DNA of 64,000 nt from Aneurinibacillus uraniidurans (GTDB lineage: Bacteria > Bacillota > Bacilli > Aneurinibacillales > Aneurinibacillaceae), in NCBI RefSeq assembly GCF_028471905.1, contig NZ_CP116902.1, positions 3,307,001-3,371,000 on the forward strand, written 5' to 3'. This document shows, one piece after another, positions 33,795 to 42,967 of this stretch; the stretch's first letter is position 1; every line of letters starts with the position of its first letter. The notes under the pieces are model-generated. The model saw nothing but the letters and a program-made list of their open reading frames with translations. It did not search any database and was not told where the DNA came from. Position numbers and translations under genes: made by a program.

Positions 33795-34271
33795 TTATTC
33801 GACAATCAATTTTCCAGTCATTTTATCGTGACCACTTCCGCACATCACGGAACAGTCATATTGGAACGTACCAGCTTTATCTGCGACAAACTCTGCGCTT
33901 CCGTTTCCTTTAATGTTCACCTTGTAGTCTGGAATTTCGAAGCCGTGTCCACCGTCGTCACTCATCAGGGTGATTTTTACCTTGTCCCCTTTTTTGACAC
34001 GGATTTCTTTTTTATCAAACTCAAAATCTTTTGCCATGACTTTGACTTCTACTGTTTTTCCAGCAGGAGCCTGATTATTCGCAGCTTTCGCAACTGGAGC
34101 AGGAGTCTGGCTGCTTGATGATGTCGCAGCCGGAGCTGATGCTTGACTGCTTGATGATGTTGTAGCAGGAGCCGAAGAACTGTCAGCCTGCTTCGTGCTC
34201 GTTCCACAAGCACTTAGCATGGAAGCTGTTACAATAGAAGTCGCAAACAAAATAACCATTTTCTTTTTCAT
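33795..34271 (-). CDS. CuA-type cupredoxin lipoprotein
   Basis: The product has 158 residues. The lipobox LSAC (Cys22) anchors it on the outer face of the membrane. A Ser/Ala/Pro linker follows with a duplicated SSSSQ-x-x-AP motif, then a cupredoxin domain (about 70-158). The domain carries the binuclear CuA motif CSVMCGSGHDKM (C-x3-C-x3-H-x2-M) and an upstream histidine in GGHGFEIPDY. This is the copper domain of cytochrome c oxidase subunit II, without its two membrane helices. It may act as an electron carrier or copper donor; no oxidase genes are adjacent. Confidence 0.88.
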   Translation of the reverse strand: MKKKMVILFATSIVTASMLSACGTSTKQADSSSAPATTSSSSQASAPAATSSSSQTPAPVAKAANNQAPAGKTVEVKVMAKDFEFDKKEIRVKKGDKVKITLMSDDGGHGFEIPDYKVNIKGNGSAEFVADKAGTFQYDCSVMCGSGHDKMTGKLIVE

Positions 34272-34351
34272 GATCGTATCCTCTCCATTCCGTAATGAAA
34301 CAATCTATACGTATTTGTATCACATTAATGTTTTACCACGGAAATCTGAAA

Positions 34352-35389
34352 TCAAACTGAAAAAGAGAGGTTCAGATGACGTTTCACCGCTTCAACAGCT
34401 TCTTCCACACAGTCAGCCTGAATGAGAATAGGCTCTTCTATATACATCCGCTCCATATATTGATAGCGTGGATCATAATAATACTCAATTAATAAGCGAA
34501 TCGCCGCTTCGTATTCATCGTTCAGGAGGTGACGTTCAATTTCCGCTGCGACCGGGGTATGAATTCGATTCTTTATTTTTAGGAAAGCCCCTAGGCACTC
34601 CTCTTTATGCTCCTCGGGACGATAGTCTTCCATGATAATCCGCACACGTTCATGCAGCGGTAATTGCACGATGATATGGACGCCGCTAATTTTAGCTTGC
34701 ATGATAAACTCAGGAAGCAAAATCTTACCGATTCGTCGACTTTCCGCTTCCAGCACTACATAAGGAGCATCCTTCACTTCCTCAAGCTGATTCAATAATA
34801 AGGCATCGAAAGACTTCTGATTATTCGATTGCAATCCAATTTCCCCGAAAATCGAACCACGATGCCCGGCCGCTGCTTCCAGATCAAGTATCGGATAACC
34901 TTGCTCTTTTAAGCGGTGAAGAATATGCGTTTTTCCAGAGCCTGTATTTCCTCCCAGAACAACCGCACGTGGATGAAGATCGTATTGCGCAAGCCTTTCG
35001 ACTACCCATTTCCGATAGGCCCGTACTCCTCCAGCTAGGCGTAAAGCACGTATGCCCATAAGCGAAAGTAACGTCGCCGTTGTTTTGCTTCGCATGCCTC
35101 CCCGCCAACAAAAAACAGCCAGTTGAGAATCATACTGCTGAAATTGTTTAATAAAACGAGGTAGCTTACTTGAAACAATTTCTAACCCACGTTCTTTCGC
35201 GGCATCCACACTCACTTGCTTATAGAGTGTACCGACTTCGGCCCGTTCCGCATTATCAAAAATAGGAATGTTCACACTTCCCGGAATGGTAGCTTCTGCA
35301 AATTCCGCAGGAGAACGAACATCGACTAGCATAAGCTCCCCTCTAGCATGTCGTTCAAGTAATTCCTGAATGTTTATATCTTGAAACAA
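34352..35389 (-). CDS. mnmH: tRNA 2-selenouridine synthase MnmH (SelU)
   Basis: The product has 345 residues. The N-terminal rhodanese domain (1-130) has catalytic cysteine in VFCWRGGMRSKTT, followed by a P-loop domain with GGNTGSGKTHIL. The enzyme geranylates 2-thiouridine at the tRNA wobble position and replaces it with selenium from selenophosphate. The gene lies 16 bases downstream of selD, its selenium donor gene, forming a two-gene operon. Both active sites are intact. Confidence 0.93.
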   Translation of the reverse strand: MFQDINIQELLERHARGELMLVDVRSPAEFAEATIPGSVNIPIFDNAERAEVGTLYKQVSVDAAKERGLEIVSSKLPRFIKQFQQYDSQLAVFCWRGGMRSKTTATLLSLMGIRALRLAGGVRAYRKWVVERLAQYDLHPRAVVLGGNTGSGKTHILHRLKEQGYPILDLEAAAGHRGSIFGEIGLQSNNQKSFDALLLNQLEEVKDAPYVVLEAESRRIGKILLPEFIMQAKISGVHIIVQLPLHERVRIIMEDYRPEEHKEECLGAFLKIKNRIHTPVAAEIERHLLNDEYEAAIRLLIEYYYDPRYQYMERMYIEEPILIQADCVEEAVEAVKRHLNLSFSV

Positions 35390-35405
35390 TGCAGTGCGCC
35401 CCCTA

Positions 35406-36455
35406 TCACAAAACGGTTATGCGTCTTGGATTTTCATCCGTCACATATCCAATCCGTTTCGCCTCAACGCCAGCATGCACCAATGCTTCTAGCAGCTTCT
35501 CCGCGTCTTGATTCGCAACCGAAATCAATAATCCACCTGAAGTGACCGCATCACACAAAACATACCGATCGATCGCGTCAAGATCATCTGCAAACTGCAC
35601 CGAACTTTCAACATGTGCAAAATTATTTTTCGTACCTCCAGGCATGCACCCACTCTCAGCCAACTCACGTACACGGGGCAAAACTGGTACGTTAGATCGT
35701 TCAATGGTAATCCCAACCTGACTGCCTTTTGCCATTTCCAGTGCATGTCCAAGCAGACCAAAGCCCGTAACATCTGTGCATGCATGTACGGTATAATTCG
35801 CCATTGTTTCCGCAGCCACTTTATTCAAAGTGGTCATAACCTTCGTAACACGTTCAATCTCCTCTTCATGAAGCCGATCATTCTTAATCGCTGTTGTCAA
35901 AATGCCGACCCCGATCGGTTTTGTTAAAATCAACTGATCTCCCGCCTGGGCATTTGCATTCGTTTTCACATGATCTGGATGAACGAGCCCCGTTACAGCA
36001 AGACCAAATTTTGGCTCATTGTCATCGATCGAATGGCCGCCAACGAGAGTCGCTCCGGCCTCGCGCACTTTTTCAGCTGCACCTTGCAAAATTTCCGCAA
36101 GAACTTGTTTGTCCAATTTGTGGATAGGAAAGGCTACGATATTCATAACCGTAAGCGGTTTTCCTCCCATTGCATAAATATCGCTGAGGGCGTTCGCTGC
36201 CGCAACCTGTCCAAATGAATACGGATCATTCACAATAGGCGTAAAGAAGTCGAGTGTTTGCACGAGTGCCAGATCGTCTGAAATCTTAAATACTCCGGCA
36301 TCGTCACTCGTATCCAGACCAACAAGCAGATTCGGATGCGGCTCGGTCTTAGGTAAACGCTGAAGTACTTGCGCCAAATCCATAGGACCAATTTTACATC
36401 CACAACCTCCCTTCGTTGATAAGGCAGTTAACTTCAGATTATTGTTCGTCGACAT
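35406..36455 (-). CDS. selD: Selenide, water dikinase SelD
   Basis: The product has 349 residues from the ATG at 36455 (AAAAAGGAGATC upstream). It is an AIR-synthase-like ATPase that makes selenophosphate. The glycine-rich N-terminal loop STKGGCGCKIGP carries cysteine at the catalytic position rather than selenocysteine. NALSDIYAMGGKPLTVMNIV, GHSIDDNEPKFGLAVTG and TDVTGFGLLGHALEMA are all conserved. Pairing with mnmH and no selA/selB in view suggest use for tRNA modification. Confidence 0.93.
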   Translation of the reverse strand: MSTNNNLKLTALSTKGGCGCKIGPMDLAQVLQRLPKTEPHPNLLVGLDTSDDAGVFKISDDLALVQTLDFFTPIVNDPYSFGQVAAANALSDIYAMGGKPLTVMNIVAFPIHKLDKQVLAEILQGAAEKVREAGATLVGGHSIDDNEPKFGLAVTGLVHPDHVKTNANAQAGDQLILTKPIGVGILTTAIKNDRLHEEEIERVTKVMTTLNKVAAETMANYTVHACTDVTGFGLLGHALEMAKGSQVGITIERSNVPVLPRVRELAESGCMPGGTKNNFAHVESSVQFADDLDAIDRYVLCDAVTSGGLLISVANQDAEKLLEALVHAGVEAKRIGYVTDENPRRITVL

Positions 36456-36702
36456 AACAGATCTCCTTTTTGCATCATAACGTGCATAAAATTCCGATGG
36501 GTACACGTTAATAGTACACCAGGAAGATCTTTTTTCGCAAAATACGGCAAACTGATCTACGCAAGCTTATCGCAAAAATATGATCAATGTATGATCATGA
36601 CGTAAAAAGTTTTCCCTTTCCTCATGATGGATACATAACCAGTAACGGCCTAATGTTCTCCCCGTAATTTTTCGTTATTGTAAAAATGTAAGTTGAAATT
36701 AA

Positions 36703-36812
36703 ATGAGTGCCTAATCTGGGAAACCAGAACGGGGGAACCGTTTCTTGGGGTGAAATCGCAATTGCGATCGGGAAGCCTTTCAACCGAACCCGGCAGCTAA
36801 CCTCGGCGGCAT
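36703..36812 (+). promoter_or_regulatory. c-di-AMP (ydaO/yuaA) riboswitch upstream of the NlpC/P60 gene
   Basis: The plus strand carries GCCTAATCTGGG, GAACGGGGGAACC, TTGGGGTGAA, then CGAACCCGGCAGCTAACC and TCGGCGGC. These are the conserved ydaO blocks in order and spacing. The class binds c-di-AMP and commonly precedes cell-wall hydrolases and potassium genes. No terminator lies between the aptamer and the AAAGGGAG ribosome site only about 5 bases later, so control may act on translation through P1. Confidence 0.92.
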
Positions 36813-36834
36813 ACGAAAGGGAGAATTTTTCTTT

Positions 36835-37377
36835 ATGTTTAAAAAAGTCGTTTCTGTTGTCGTACTCTCTAGTGCTTTCGTGACAGGTATATGCAATGTA
36901 GCTATTCCAAATGCAAGCGCAGCAACCTATCACCATTCTCACCATCGCTCTCACCACCACTCCGCAATCCCATCGTCTGCAACGGCCTCACAGGGGCAGC
37001 AGGGACAAGGAGAGCAAGTTGCAGCCTACGCGGAGCAATTTCTCGGTGTCAACTATACACATGGGGGCCGCTCTCCACAAACTGGCTTTGATTGCTCAGG
37101 ATTCGCCTATTATGTATACAAACATTTTGGCATTACCTTATCTACAGGACCAGCTGGCCAACTGCAGCAAGGGACACAGGTGAGTAAGTCAGACTTGCAG
37201 CCAGGGGACATTGTATTCTTCCGCTCCGAGAATTCTCACAGCGGGTACCATGAAGGAATTTACATTGGAAATAATAAATTCATTCATGCGGTTGCCCCGG
37301 GCAGACCTGTTCAAATCACAAACTTAGACTCTTCCTGGTATACACAGCGCTTCATAGAAGCTCGACGCTACCTATAA
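36835..37377 (+). CDS. Secreted NlpC/P60 peptidoglycan endopeptidase
   Basis: The product has 180 residues. It has a signal peptide (cleaved after NASA, near residue 28) and a His/Ser-rich spacer (HHSHHRSHHHS). The catalytic NlpC/P60 domain (60-180) carries Cys in FDCSGFAYYVY, His in HEGIYIGNN, and a third polar residue in KFIHAV. The enzyme cleaves gamma-D-Glu-diamino-acid bonds in cell-wall stem peptides. There is no separate wall-binding domain, so it may rely on charge. Expression is under the c-di-AMP riboswitch just upstream. Confidence 0.92.
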   Translation: MFKKVVSVVVLSSAFVTGICNVAIPNASAATYHHSHHRSHHHSAIPSSATASQGQQGQGEQVAAYAEQFLGVNYTHGGRSPQTGFDCSGFAYYVYKHFGITLSTGPAGQLQQGTQVSKSDLQPGDIVFFRSENSHSGYHEGIYIGNNKFIHAVAPGRPVQITNLDSSWYTQRFIEARRYL

Positions 37378-37392
37378 GACGTAAGACACAGC

Positions 37393-37430
37393 AAACCGCT
37401 ACCTGATAAACGATCAGGTAGCGGTTTTTA
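37393..37430 (+). terminator. Terminator after the NlpC/P60 gene
   Basis: AAACCGCTACCTGAT pairs with ATCAGGTAGCGGTTT, followed by TT. Confidence 0.9.
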
Positions 37431-37438
37431 TCTGCACA

Positions 37439-39409
37439 CTATGCTTTAAATTGTTTTACAATCTCCTCAAGTTCTTCCGCCATTTTAGCCAGGGATGCTG
37501 CCGTAGCAGACACCTCTTCCATCGAAGCTAATTGCTCTTCCGTGCTAGCTGACACCTCATTAATACCTTCTGATACTTTTTCTACTGTCTTTGTTACAGA
37601 GCGAATGGACGCCACAAACTGCTCGGTACTTGCTGTAATCTGTTGAACCGAAGCGGAAACTTCATGAATTTCATTGCTTACTTCATCTATCGATTGGTAG
37701 ATTTGCGTAAAGGAGGCTCCAGCATCATCGACAACTTCCATCCCTTTCGCTACTTCTTTCCTACTATTCTCCATCGAACGTAAAGCCGTATCCATTTTAG
37801 TTTTAATCATATCAATTAATCCTGTAACACTGCCGGCTGATTGAGAGGATTGCTCTGCCAGCTTTCGAACCTCATCCGCTACGACAGCAAATCCTCGTCC
37901 ATGTTCTCCCGCCCTCGCTGCTTCGATAGCAGCATTCAAAGCCAGAAGGTTTGTTTGACTTGATATATCTGTAATCAGCCCGGCAAAATTTCCAATTTGA
38001 TCGATACTTTCATGTAAATGCTTGATAATAGTAGCTAACTCATCAACCGAGTTTTGAATGAAGTTCATCTGCTGAACGGCTGTAAGAATGGTTTCATTTC
38101 CTTTAGATGCTATATCAGAAGTTTTGGTCATCGATACAGAGGTCGTCTGCGTATGCTGAGCGATTTCCTGAAGTGTATCAGACATTTCAGCAATCGTTGC
38201 TGACATCCCCTCTACGTTTCTCGCCTCCTCCTCTGATCCAACCGCGATCTCATGAACCGTACCAGAAATATGCTCCGTTGCCTTAGCTGTTTCCTGAGAA
38301 CTTGCCATTAATTGTTCGGAGGCAACCGCCAAAAGATCTACCCTTTCTTTTACCTGGTGTACAACTGTCTGTAAGGATTCACCCATATGATTAAAGTGAT
38401 TTCCCAGTTGACCAAGCTCATCTTTAGCGTTCACACTAACTCTCTCTGTTAAATCACCTTTGCTGATTTTATCCGAAGCATCACTTAGCAATTTGAGCGG
38501 TCTTGTAATGGAAAGAATCACCCAATACGTCACAACAGCTCCCAACAGCAGCGAGACGATAATCGTAACAACCGTAGTAAAGAAAATACCTTGAACACTC
38601 TCTTGAATCTCTGCTAATTTTATCGTGCCAGCTACTTTCCATCCTGTAGTCGTATTCGTTGTAAAAAATGTTTCTTTTTGCTCTCCATCCTCGTTACCTA
38701 TATATGTACCCTCATCCTTTTTAAAGAGCTCTCCCATAGTCTGTTCAGGGATCGCATCACCACTTTTTATCGTAGGATGAACAATGGCTTTCCTTGTTTG
38801 ATCGATGATAAATCCATACCCATGTTCGCCAATTTTTGTTTGTTTCACGGAATTACTCAGATTGGTAAGATCTAAATCGATAGCAACAACCCCGCTCCCA
38901 TCTTTCAACGGTTTTGAAGCGCTTACAACAATTACATTTTTAAGCTTATCAAGGTATGGTTCTGAAACACTTACGCTCTCTTTATTTTGCATTGCTTCTT
39001 GATACCATACGCGCTTCCTCGGATCATAGTCTGGCGCGAGTTTGTCTGCCCCGTCTGCAATCAAGATGCCCGTTTGTGTACCAACGTATGCAGACGTAAT
39101 TTCTGGATGCGTATTTTGGAAACGATGTATAATGTCCATAACACGTGGATTTTGTTTTCCATCATATAAGCTTGCATCAATAGACTGAGATAAAAAACCT
39201 ACACTCTTCTTCTCATTTTCTATCGTATTATTAATTAAGTCGTTTAGAAATTTCACGTTTCGTTCCGCAGAATTGACCATGTCGTTTTGTATCCGGTCTT
39301 TAGCGGTATTATACGAGAAACTTCCAATAACTAGACTCGGCAGCAGTAAAAGGAGAATAAACGCAACCTGTAACCTTCTTCCTACACTTGATGCAATCCA
39401 ATTCATCAT
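37439..39409 (-). CDS. Transmembrane methyl-accepting chemotaxis protein with dCache sensor
   Basis: The product has 656 residues from the ATG at 39409 (GAGGGGTTGAGG upstream). A membrane helix (12-32) is followed by a double-Cache extracellular domain (33-275). The second helix is [20 protein letters not shown], then HAMP (300-355) and the signalling domain with tip [20 protein letters not shown]. The dCache has Y-x-x-RKRVWYQ, SEPYLDK and VVAIDLDL, which match the spaced R-W/Y-D pattern of amino-acid-binding dCache_1 domains. An amino-acid attractant is therefore likely (inference). It resembles McpA/B/TlpA of Bacillus. Confidence 0.92.
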   Translation of the reverse strand: MMNWIASSVGRRLQVAFILLLLLPSLVIGSFSYNTAKDRIQNDMVNSAERNVKFLNDLINNTIENEKKSVGFLSQSIDASLYDGKQNPRVMDIIHRFQNTHPEITSAYVGTQTGILIADGADKLAPDYDPRKRVWYQEAMQNKESVSVSEPYLDKLKNVIVVSASKPLKDGSGVVAIDLDLTNLSNSVKQTKIGEHGYGFIIDQTRKAIVHPTIKSGDAIPEQTMGELFKKDEGTYIGNEDGEQKETFFTTNTTTGWKVAGTIKLAEIQESVQGIFFTTVVTIIVSLLLGAVVTYWVILSITRPLKLLSDASDKISKGDLTERVSVNAKDELGQLGNHFNHMGESLQTVVHQVKERVDLLAVASEQLMASSQETAKATEHISGTVHEIAVGSEEEARNVEGMSATIAEMSDTLQEIAQHTQTTSVSMTKTSDIASKGNETILTAVQQMNFIQNSVDELATIIKHLHESIDQIGNFAGLITDISSQTNLLALNAAIEAARAGEHGRGFAVVADEVRKLAEQSSQSAGSVTGLIDMIKTKMDTALRSMENSRKEVAKGMEVVDDAGASFTQIYQSIDEVSNEIHEVSASVQQITASTEQFVASIRSVTKTVEKVSEGINEVSASTEEQLASMEEVSATAASLAKMAEELEEIVKQFKA

Positions 39410-39524
39410 ATACCTCAACCCCTCTTACTAACATCTGTGAATATAAACTGTATAATTCAATAAATAAATATTATCTATAAAATACCTTTTAGCATAGTGT
39501 AAAAATTGCAATATTGCATATAAA

Positions 39525-39568
39525 AAAAATAGACCGCCCTCCCCAGAGGTCTACGGTCTATTTTTGCT
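39525..39568 (-). terminator. Terminator of the hydrogenase operon
   Basis: AAAAATAGACCG pairs with CGGTCTATTTTT with an inner GACCTC/GAGG-type stem, then a long T-run on the minus strand. Confidence 0.85.
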
Positions 39569-39583
39569 CTTACAAACTAGAGA

Positions 39584-40303
39584 TTACATCCAAAGACGAA
39601 ATAATCCCTCTACAACACCAAGCTGATACATATAATAAAAGCCAAAACATATACTAATGGCCCCGGTCACCCTGGCCAGCCAAAAATGGATGCCTGTACT
39701 TCTTGTGCTCATAACAAAAGGAATCGCCAACACCGTCGTAAATAATAACATCCCACAAACAGTTCCCAGGCCAAAAACGATAATGTAGGCGGCTGCCTGC
39801 CAGACTGTTTGAACGGTTTCCATCGTAAGCAGGATCATCGCCGCACTTCCGGCAAGACCATGAATAAAGCCAATAGCAGCCGATTTATAATACGATACAT
39901 TTTTGTGTTGATGCTCATGGGTAACTAATGTTCCGTGCGAGTGAAAATGATTGTGTACATACCCGTCCCGGTGAGGATGAGCATGGGCATGAATTTTTTC
40001 CTTTTTAATTCTTACAAGACTATCAATCCCTAGATACACAAGCATGATACCGACCAAAAACTCAAGCGACATCGCCCACACTTCAGGTATTTGGCTTTTC
40101 AGCAAAATAAGTGTGATCCCTAAAATAAACAGCGTAGTAGTATGGCCAACTCCCCAAAACACACCCGCCAGCGCAGAACGCCCTATTTTTTTACTTTGGC
40201 TTGCGATCGTCGATACGGCAATAATATGATCGGGCTCAATCGCATGCTTGATTCCCATTAAAAAACCAAATACGAGAACGGATAAAAAACTAACGTCCAT
40301 CAT
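39584..40303 (-). CDS. Nickel permease-like membrane protein (HX4DH family)
   Basis: The product has 239 residues and about six membrane helices. Helix 1 carries HAIEPDHIIAVST, the HX4DH signature that binds Ni2+/Co2+ in NiCoT and UreH-type carriers, followed by FWGVGHTTTLF, the second conserved motif. A cytoplasmic loop is rich in histidine (HAHAHPHRD, HSHGT, HEHQHK). It is the last gene of the hydrogenase operon, so supplying nickel for the hydrogenase centre is the natural role. Direction of transport is inferred from context. Confidence 0.85.
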   Translation of the reverse strand: MMDVSFLSVLVFGFLMGIKHAIEPDHIIAVSTIASQSKKIGRSALAGVFWGVGHTTTLFILGITLILLKSQIPEVWAMSLEFLVGIMLVYLGIDSLVRIKKEKIHAHAHPHRDGYVHNHFHSHGTLVTHEHQHKNVSYYKSAAIGFIHGLAGSAAMILLTMETVQTVWQAAAYIIVFGLGTVCGMLLFTTVLAIPFVMSTRSTGIHFWLARVTGAISICFGFYYMYQLGVVEGLFRLWM

Positions 40304-40324
40304 CTCTTCCCCCCGTTCCCTTGC

Positions 40325-40585
40325 CTAGCCTCTCATATCGGTCACGGTAACCCCGGATGTCTCCTGATGCTGATCCTGAAGTTTATGTTGAAGTTGATGC
40401 AGCTTTTTGCGCAGCTGTACAGCTAACTCCTCTGCTTCCAGAAAATCTGTCCGCAGCCCATGCAAACCGCGATTTTCGACAAAATCTCCCCATGAAGAAA
40501 CATACGTATTCACATGGCGCACCAAATCTTCCATCTGACGTAAAGCAAGCTGAGCTTCACTTGTATTAACGATTTCTTTACACAT
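40325..40585 (-). CDS. Hydrogenase-operon small helical protein, unknown
   Basis: The product has 86 residues from the ATG at 40585 (ATGGAGGAG upstream). It starts MCKEIVNTSEAQLALRQMED and is almost wholly helical, with a coiled-coil-like second half (EAEELAVQLRKKLHQLQHKL) and a single Cys at position 2. No family is recognised. It lies between hypE and the nickel carrier and overlaps no motif gene. An accessory or chaperone role in hydrogenase assembly would be a guess. Confidence 0.6.
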   Translation of the reverse strand: MCKEIVNTSEAQLALRQMEDLVRHVNTYVSSWGDFVENRGLHGLRTDFLEAEELAVQLRKKLHQLQHKLQDQHQETSGVTVTDMRG

Positions 40586-40608
40586 TTTAATCTCCTCCAT
40601 TTTATAAA

Positions 40609-41607
40609 TTAGCAAATTCGCGGCAATGGCGTCCCAGAAAGCATATCCAGCTCTCGCGTTCCTCCAAGCGCCGTTTTTAGCAACACTTCACCATTCCCCG
40701 GTTCAATTCGGCCAATCTCCGCCGCCATATGAAATCCCGGAAACGCTCTTATAAAATCAACCAATGTCTCCGACTCCTGCTCTGATACGATGAATAATAC
40801 TTTCCCCTCATTCGCAATATAAAGCGGGTCCATTCCCATCAATTCAAGCGCTCCTTTAACAGCTGACTGCATCGGCACTTTCTCCTCTTCCACAATCATC
40901 CGCACACCGGCGCTCACAGCGATTTCCTTCAGAGTTGTTGCCACGCCTCCCCTGGTTGGATCGCGCATAAAGCGTATCGTTTTAAATTCTGTCAGCGCAC
41001 GGGCAATCAGCTTATTAAGCGGCTGGCAATCGCTAAGCAACGGTGGATCAAAACTGATACCTGCTCGTTCTGCTAGAACAGCCACCCCATGTTCAGCAAT
41101 GCCACCATTAATAATGATTCGATCGCCTGGCTGAATTTGCTCGTATCCGAGTCGCTTAGGCTGCTCATTGAAGCCTATTCCTGTCGTGTTAATATACATG
41201 CGGTCACATTTTCCGCGTTCTACAACTTTCGTATCTCCGGCCACAATTCGCACGCCTGCTTCCCGTGCCGCTTCTGCGAGGGAGCGCACCATCTTCCGCA
41301 GCAAATCAATTTCCAGACCTTCTTCCAAAATAAAGCCAACCGATAAGTATGCAGGTGTGGCACCGCTGACAGCCAAGTCATTTACCGTTCCGGCAACAGC
41401 CAGCTTCCCAATGTCCCCGCCTGGAAACTCCAGTGGTTGAATAACAAAAGAATCCGTCGTAATCGCCAACTGACCCGCTCCGACAGCAACTGTAGCGGCA
41501 TCCCCTTTCGCAGCAAGAGCTTCATCGCAAAACGCTTCCGCAAACACTTCTTCAATCAGCCGATGGGTAAGCAGTCCGCCATCCCCATGCGATAGCAATA
41601 TCTTCAT
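40609..41607 (-). CDS. hypE: Hydrogenase maturation protein HypE
   Basis: The product has 332 residues from the ATG at 41607 (GAGGGG nine bases upstream). It is a PurM/SelD-like ATPase with LSHGDGGLLTHRLI, TVNDLAVSGATPAYLSVGF and RDPTRGGVATTLKEIA. It ends in the invariant C-terminal PRIC, whose cysteine receives carbamoyl from HypF and is dehydrated to thiocyanate, the source of cyanide for the Fe centre. It follows hypD by 14 bases. Confidence 0.95.
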   Translation of the reverse strand: MKILLSHGDGGLLTHRLIEEVFAEAFCDEALAAKGDAATVAVGAGQLAITTDSFVIQPLEFPGGDIGKLAVAGTVNDLAVSGATPAYLSVGFILEEGLEIDLLRKMVRSLAEAAREAGVRIVAGDTKVVERGKCDRMYINTTGIGFNEQPKRLGYEQIQPGDRIIINGGIAEHGVAVLAERAGISFDPPLLSDCQPLNKLIARALTEFKTIRFMRDPTRGGVATTLKEIAVSAGVRMIVEEEKVPMQSAVKGALELMGMDPLYIANEGKVLFIVSEQESETLVDFIRAFPGFHMAAEIGRIEPGNGEVLLKTALGGTRELDMLSGTPLPRIC

Positions 41608-41621
41608 CCGTTTCATCCCCT

Positions 41622-42749
41622 CTATCCGTGAGCTACCACTTTTCCACGCTCATATTTGTAGTAGGTGGAGCAAGTACCTTCTCCCGATACCATGCAGGGA
41701 CCAATCGGATTCTCAGGCGTACAAATTCCGGCAAACAGTTTACAATCAAACGGACGCATTTTTCCTTTAATGATTTCACCACACAGGCATCCTTTGATCC
41801 GCTTTGTTGCAGGCTTTTCCACCTCGATATGCTCTCTCGCATCAAATGTTCGGTACGCCTCACTCAGTACTAAGCCGCTGTTCGGAAGATCGCCAATTCC
41901 CCGCCATGTTCCCGTCTGAACAGAAAACACTTCCGCAAGCAGTTCTCTCGCTTTGCGATTTCCATCTTCCTTTACGACACGCTCATAGTTATTCACAACA
42001 TATCGTTTTTCTTTGTTTAACTCCTCGACTAGAAGCGAAATGGATGATAACAGATCGACCGGTTCGAAACCTCCGATTACAGCGGGAATGTTCTCCTTCT
42101 CCAAACGTTCCCAACCACGCCGACCAACAATGACGGACACGTTCCCTGGCAAGAGCAGCCCGTCAAATTGATAAGACGAATCTTGTAATAAAATATCAAC
42201 CGCTGGTGGGGTCAACTTATGAGCCGAATATACCCAGAAGTTTGTCACCCCAAGCTTTTTAGCGCGTTGCATACTCAGCGCAATGCCTGGAGCAGTCGTT
42301 TCAAACCCAACTCCCAGGAATACGATCTTCTTATCAGGATGACGCAGGGCAATGTCCACACTTTCCGAAGGAGCATACACAACTCGAACATCCGCTCCAT
42401 TCGCTCGTTCTTCATATAAAGTAGAAGACGAGCCCGGCACTTTCATCATATCGCCGAATGTCGTAACAATTACGTCCTGCCGCTTGGCAAACGCAATCAT
42501 ATGGTCGATATCCGCCTGATCCGTCACACATACCGGACATCCTGGGCCGCTAATCAAATCAACATACGGGGATAAAATATCACGGACGCCTGTTTTTGAA
42601 ATAGCAACCGTATGAGTGCCGCACACTTCCATAAACCGAAGCTTCCTGCCCAACTTTTCTCTTTCCTTCTCCAAGGATGGAATAAGTCTTTCCACTAACT
42701 TTTTGCTTAGCTCCGTATCCCGAAAAGCCAGAAGGTTACTCATCGTCAT
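41622..42749 (-). CDS. hypD: Hydrogenase maturation protein HypD
   Basis: The product has 375 residues from the ATG at 42749, overlapping hypC by four bases. The cysteine motifs FMEVCGTHTVAIS and GPGCPVCVT, plus the C-terminal cluster ligands (GCLCGEIIKG, CKLFAGICTPENPIGPCMVS), are all present. This [4Fe-4S] protein, with HypC, assembles the Fe(CN)2CO unit of the active site. GAGGTG lies eight bases before the chosen start. Confidence 0.95.
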   Translation of the reverse strand: MTMSNLLAFRDTELSKKLVERLIPSLEKEREKLGRKLRFMEVCGTHTVAISKTGVRDILSPYVDLISGPGCPVCVTDQADIDHMIAFAKRQDVIVTTFGDMMKVPGSSSTLYEERANGADVRVVYAPSESVDIALRHPDKKIVFLGVGFETTAPGIALSMQRAKKLGVTNFWVYSAHKLTPPAVDILLQDSSYQFDGLLLPGNVSVIVGRRGWERLEKENIPAVIGGFEPVDLLSSISLLVEELNKEKRYVVNNYERVVKEDGNRKARELLAEVFSVQTGTWRGIGDLPNSGLVLSEAYRTFDAREHIEVEKPATKRIKGCLCGEIIKGKMRPFDCKLFAGICTPENPIGPCMVSGEGTCSTYYKYERGKVVAHG

Positions 42750-42967
42750 AAATCGAGCACCTCTTTCCACACATCAAGACTATTCCGTGCGCTTGATTCA
42801 TCAATGACCTGAATAGCTTCTCCTGCGTGGACCAGGACATACTGGTCTATCTCTACCTGCTCCAACAAGCCAATGCCTACGATTTTGGTACTCCCTAAGT
42901 AATCAACTTTAGCACGCCACTCCTGCAGATAAACCTCAACAACTTTTGCTGGAACTGAAAGACACAT
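42746..42967 (-). CDS. hypC: Hydrogenase maturation chaperone HypC
   Basis: The product has 73 residues starting MCLSVPAKVVEV. The N-terminal Met-Cys is the iron-binding residue of HypC/HupF proteins, and the chain continues as a small OB-like barrel (VGIGLLEQVEIDQYVLVHAG). It carries the Fe unit from HypD to the large subunit. The reading frame begins inside hypF (overlap 32 bases), with AGGAGC and GGAGGTGG just upstream. Confidence 0.93.
   Translation of the reverse strand: MCLSVPAKVVEVYLQEWRAKVDYLGSTKIVGIGLLEQVEIDQYVLVHAGEAIQVIDESSARNSLDVWKEVLDL

Noticed and set aside
37081-37183. Overlapping short frames inside the NlpC/P60 gene
   Set aside because: They are alternate-frame shadows of a gene with a signal peptide and a full catalytic triad.
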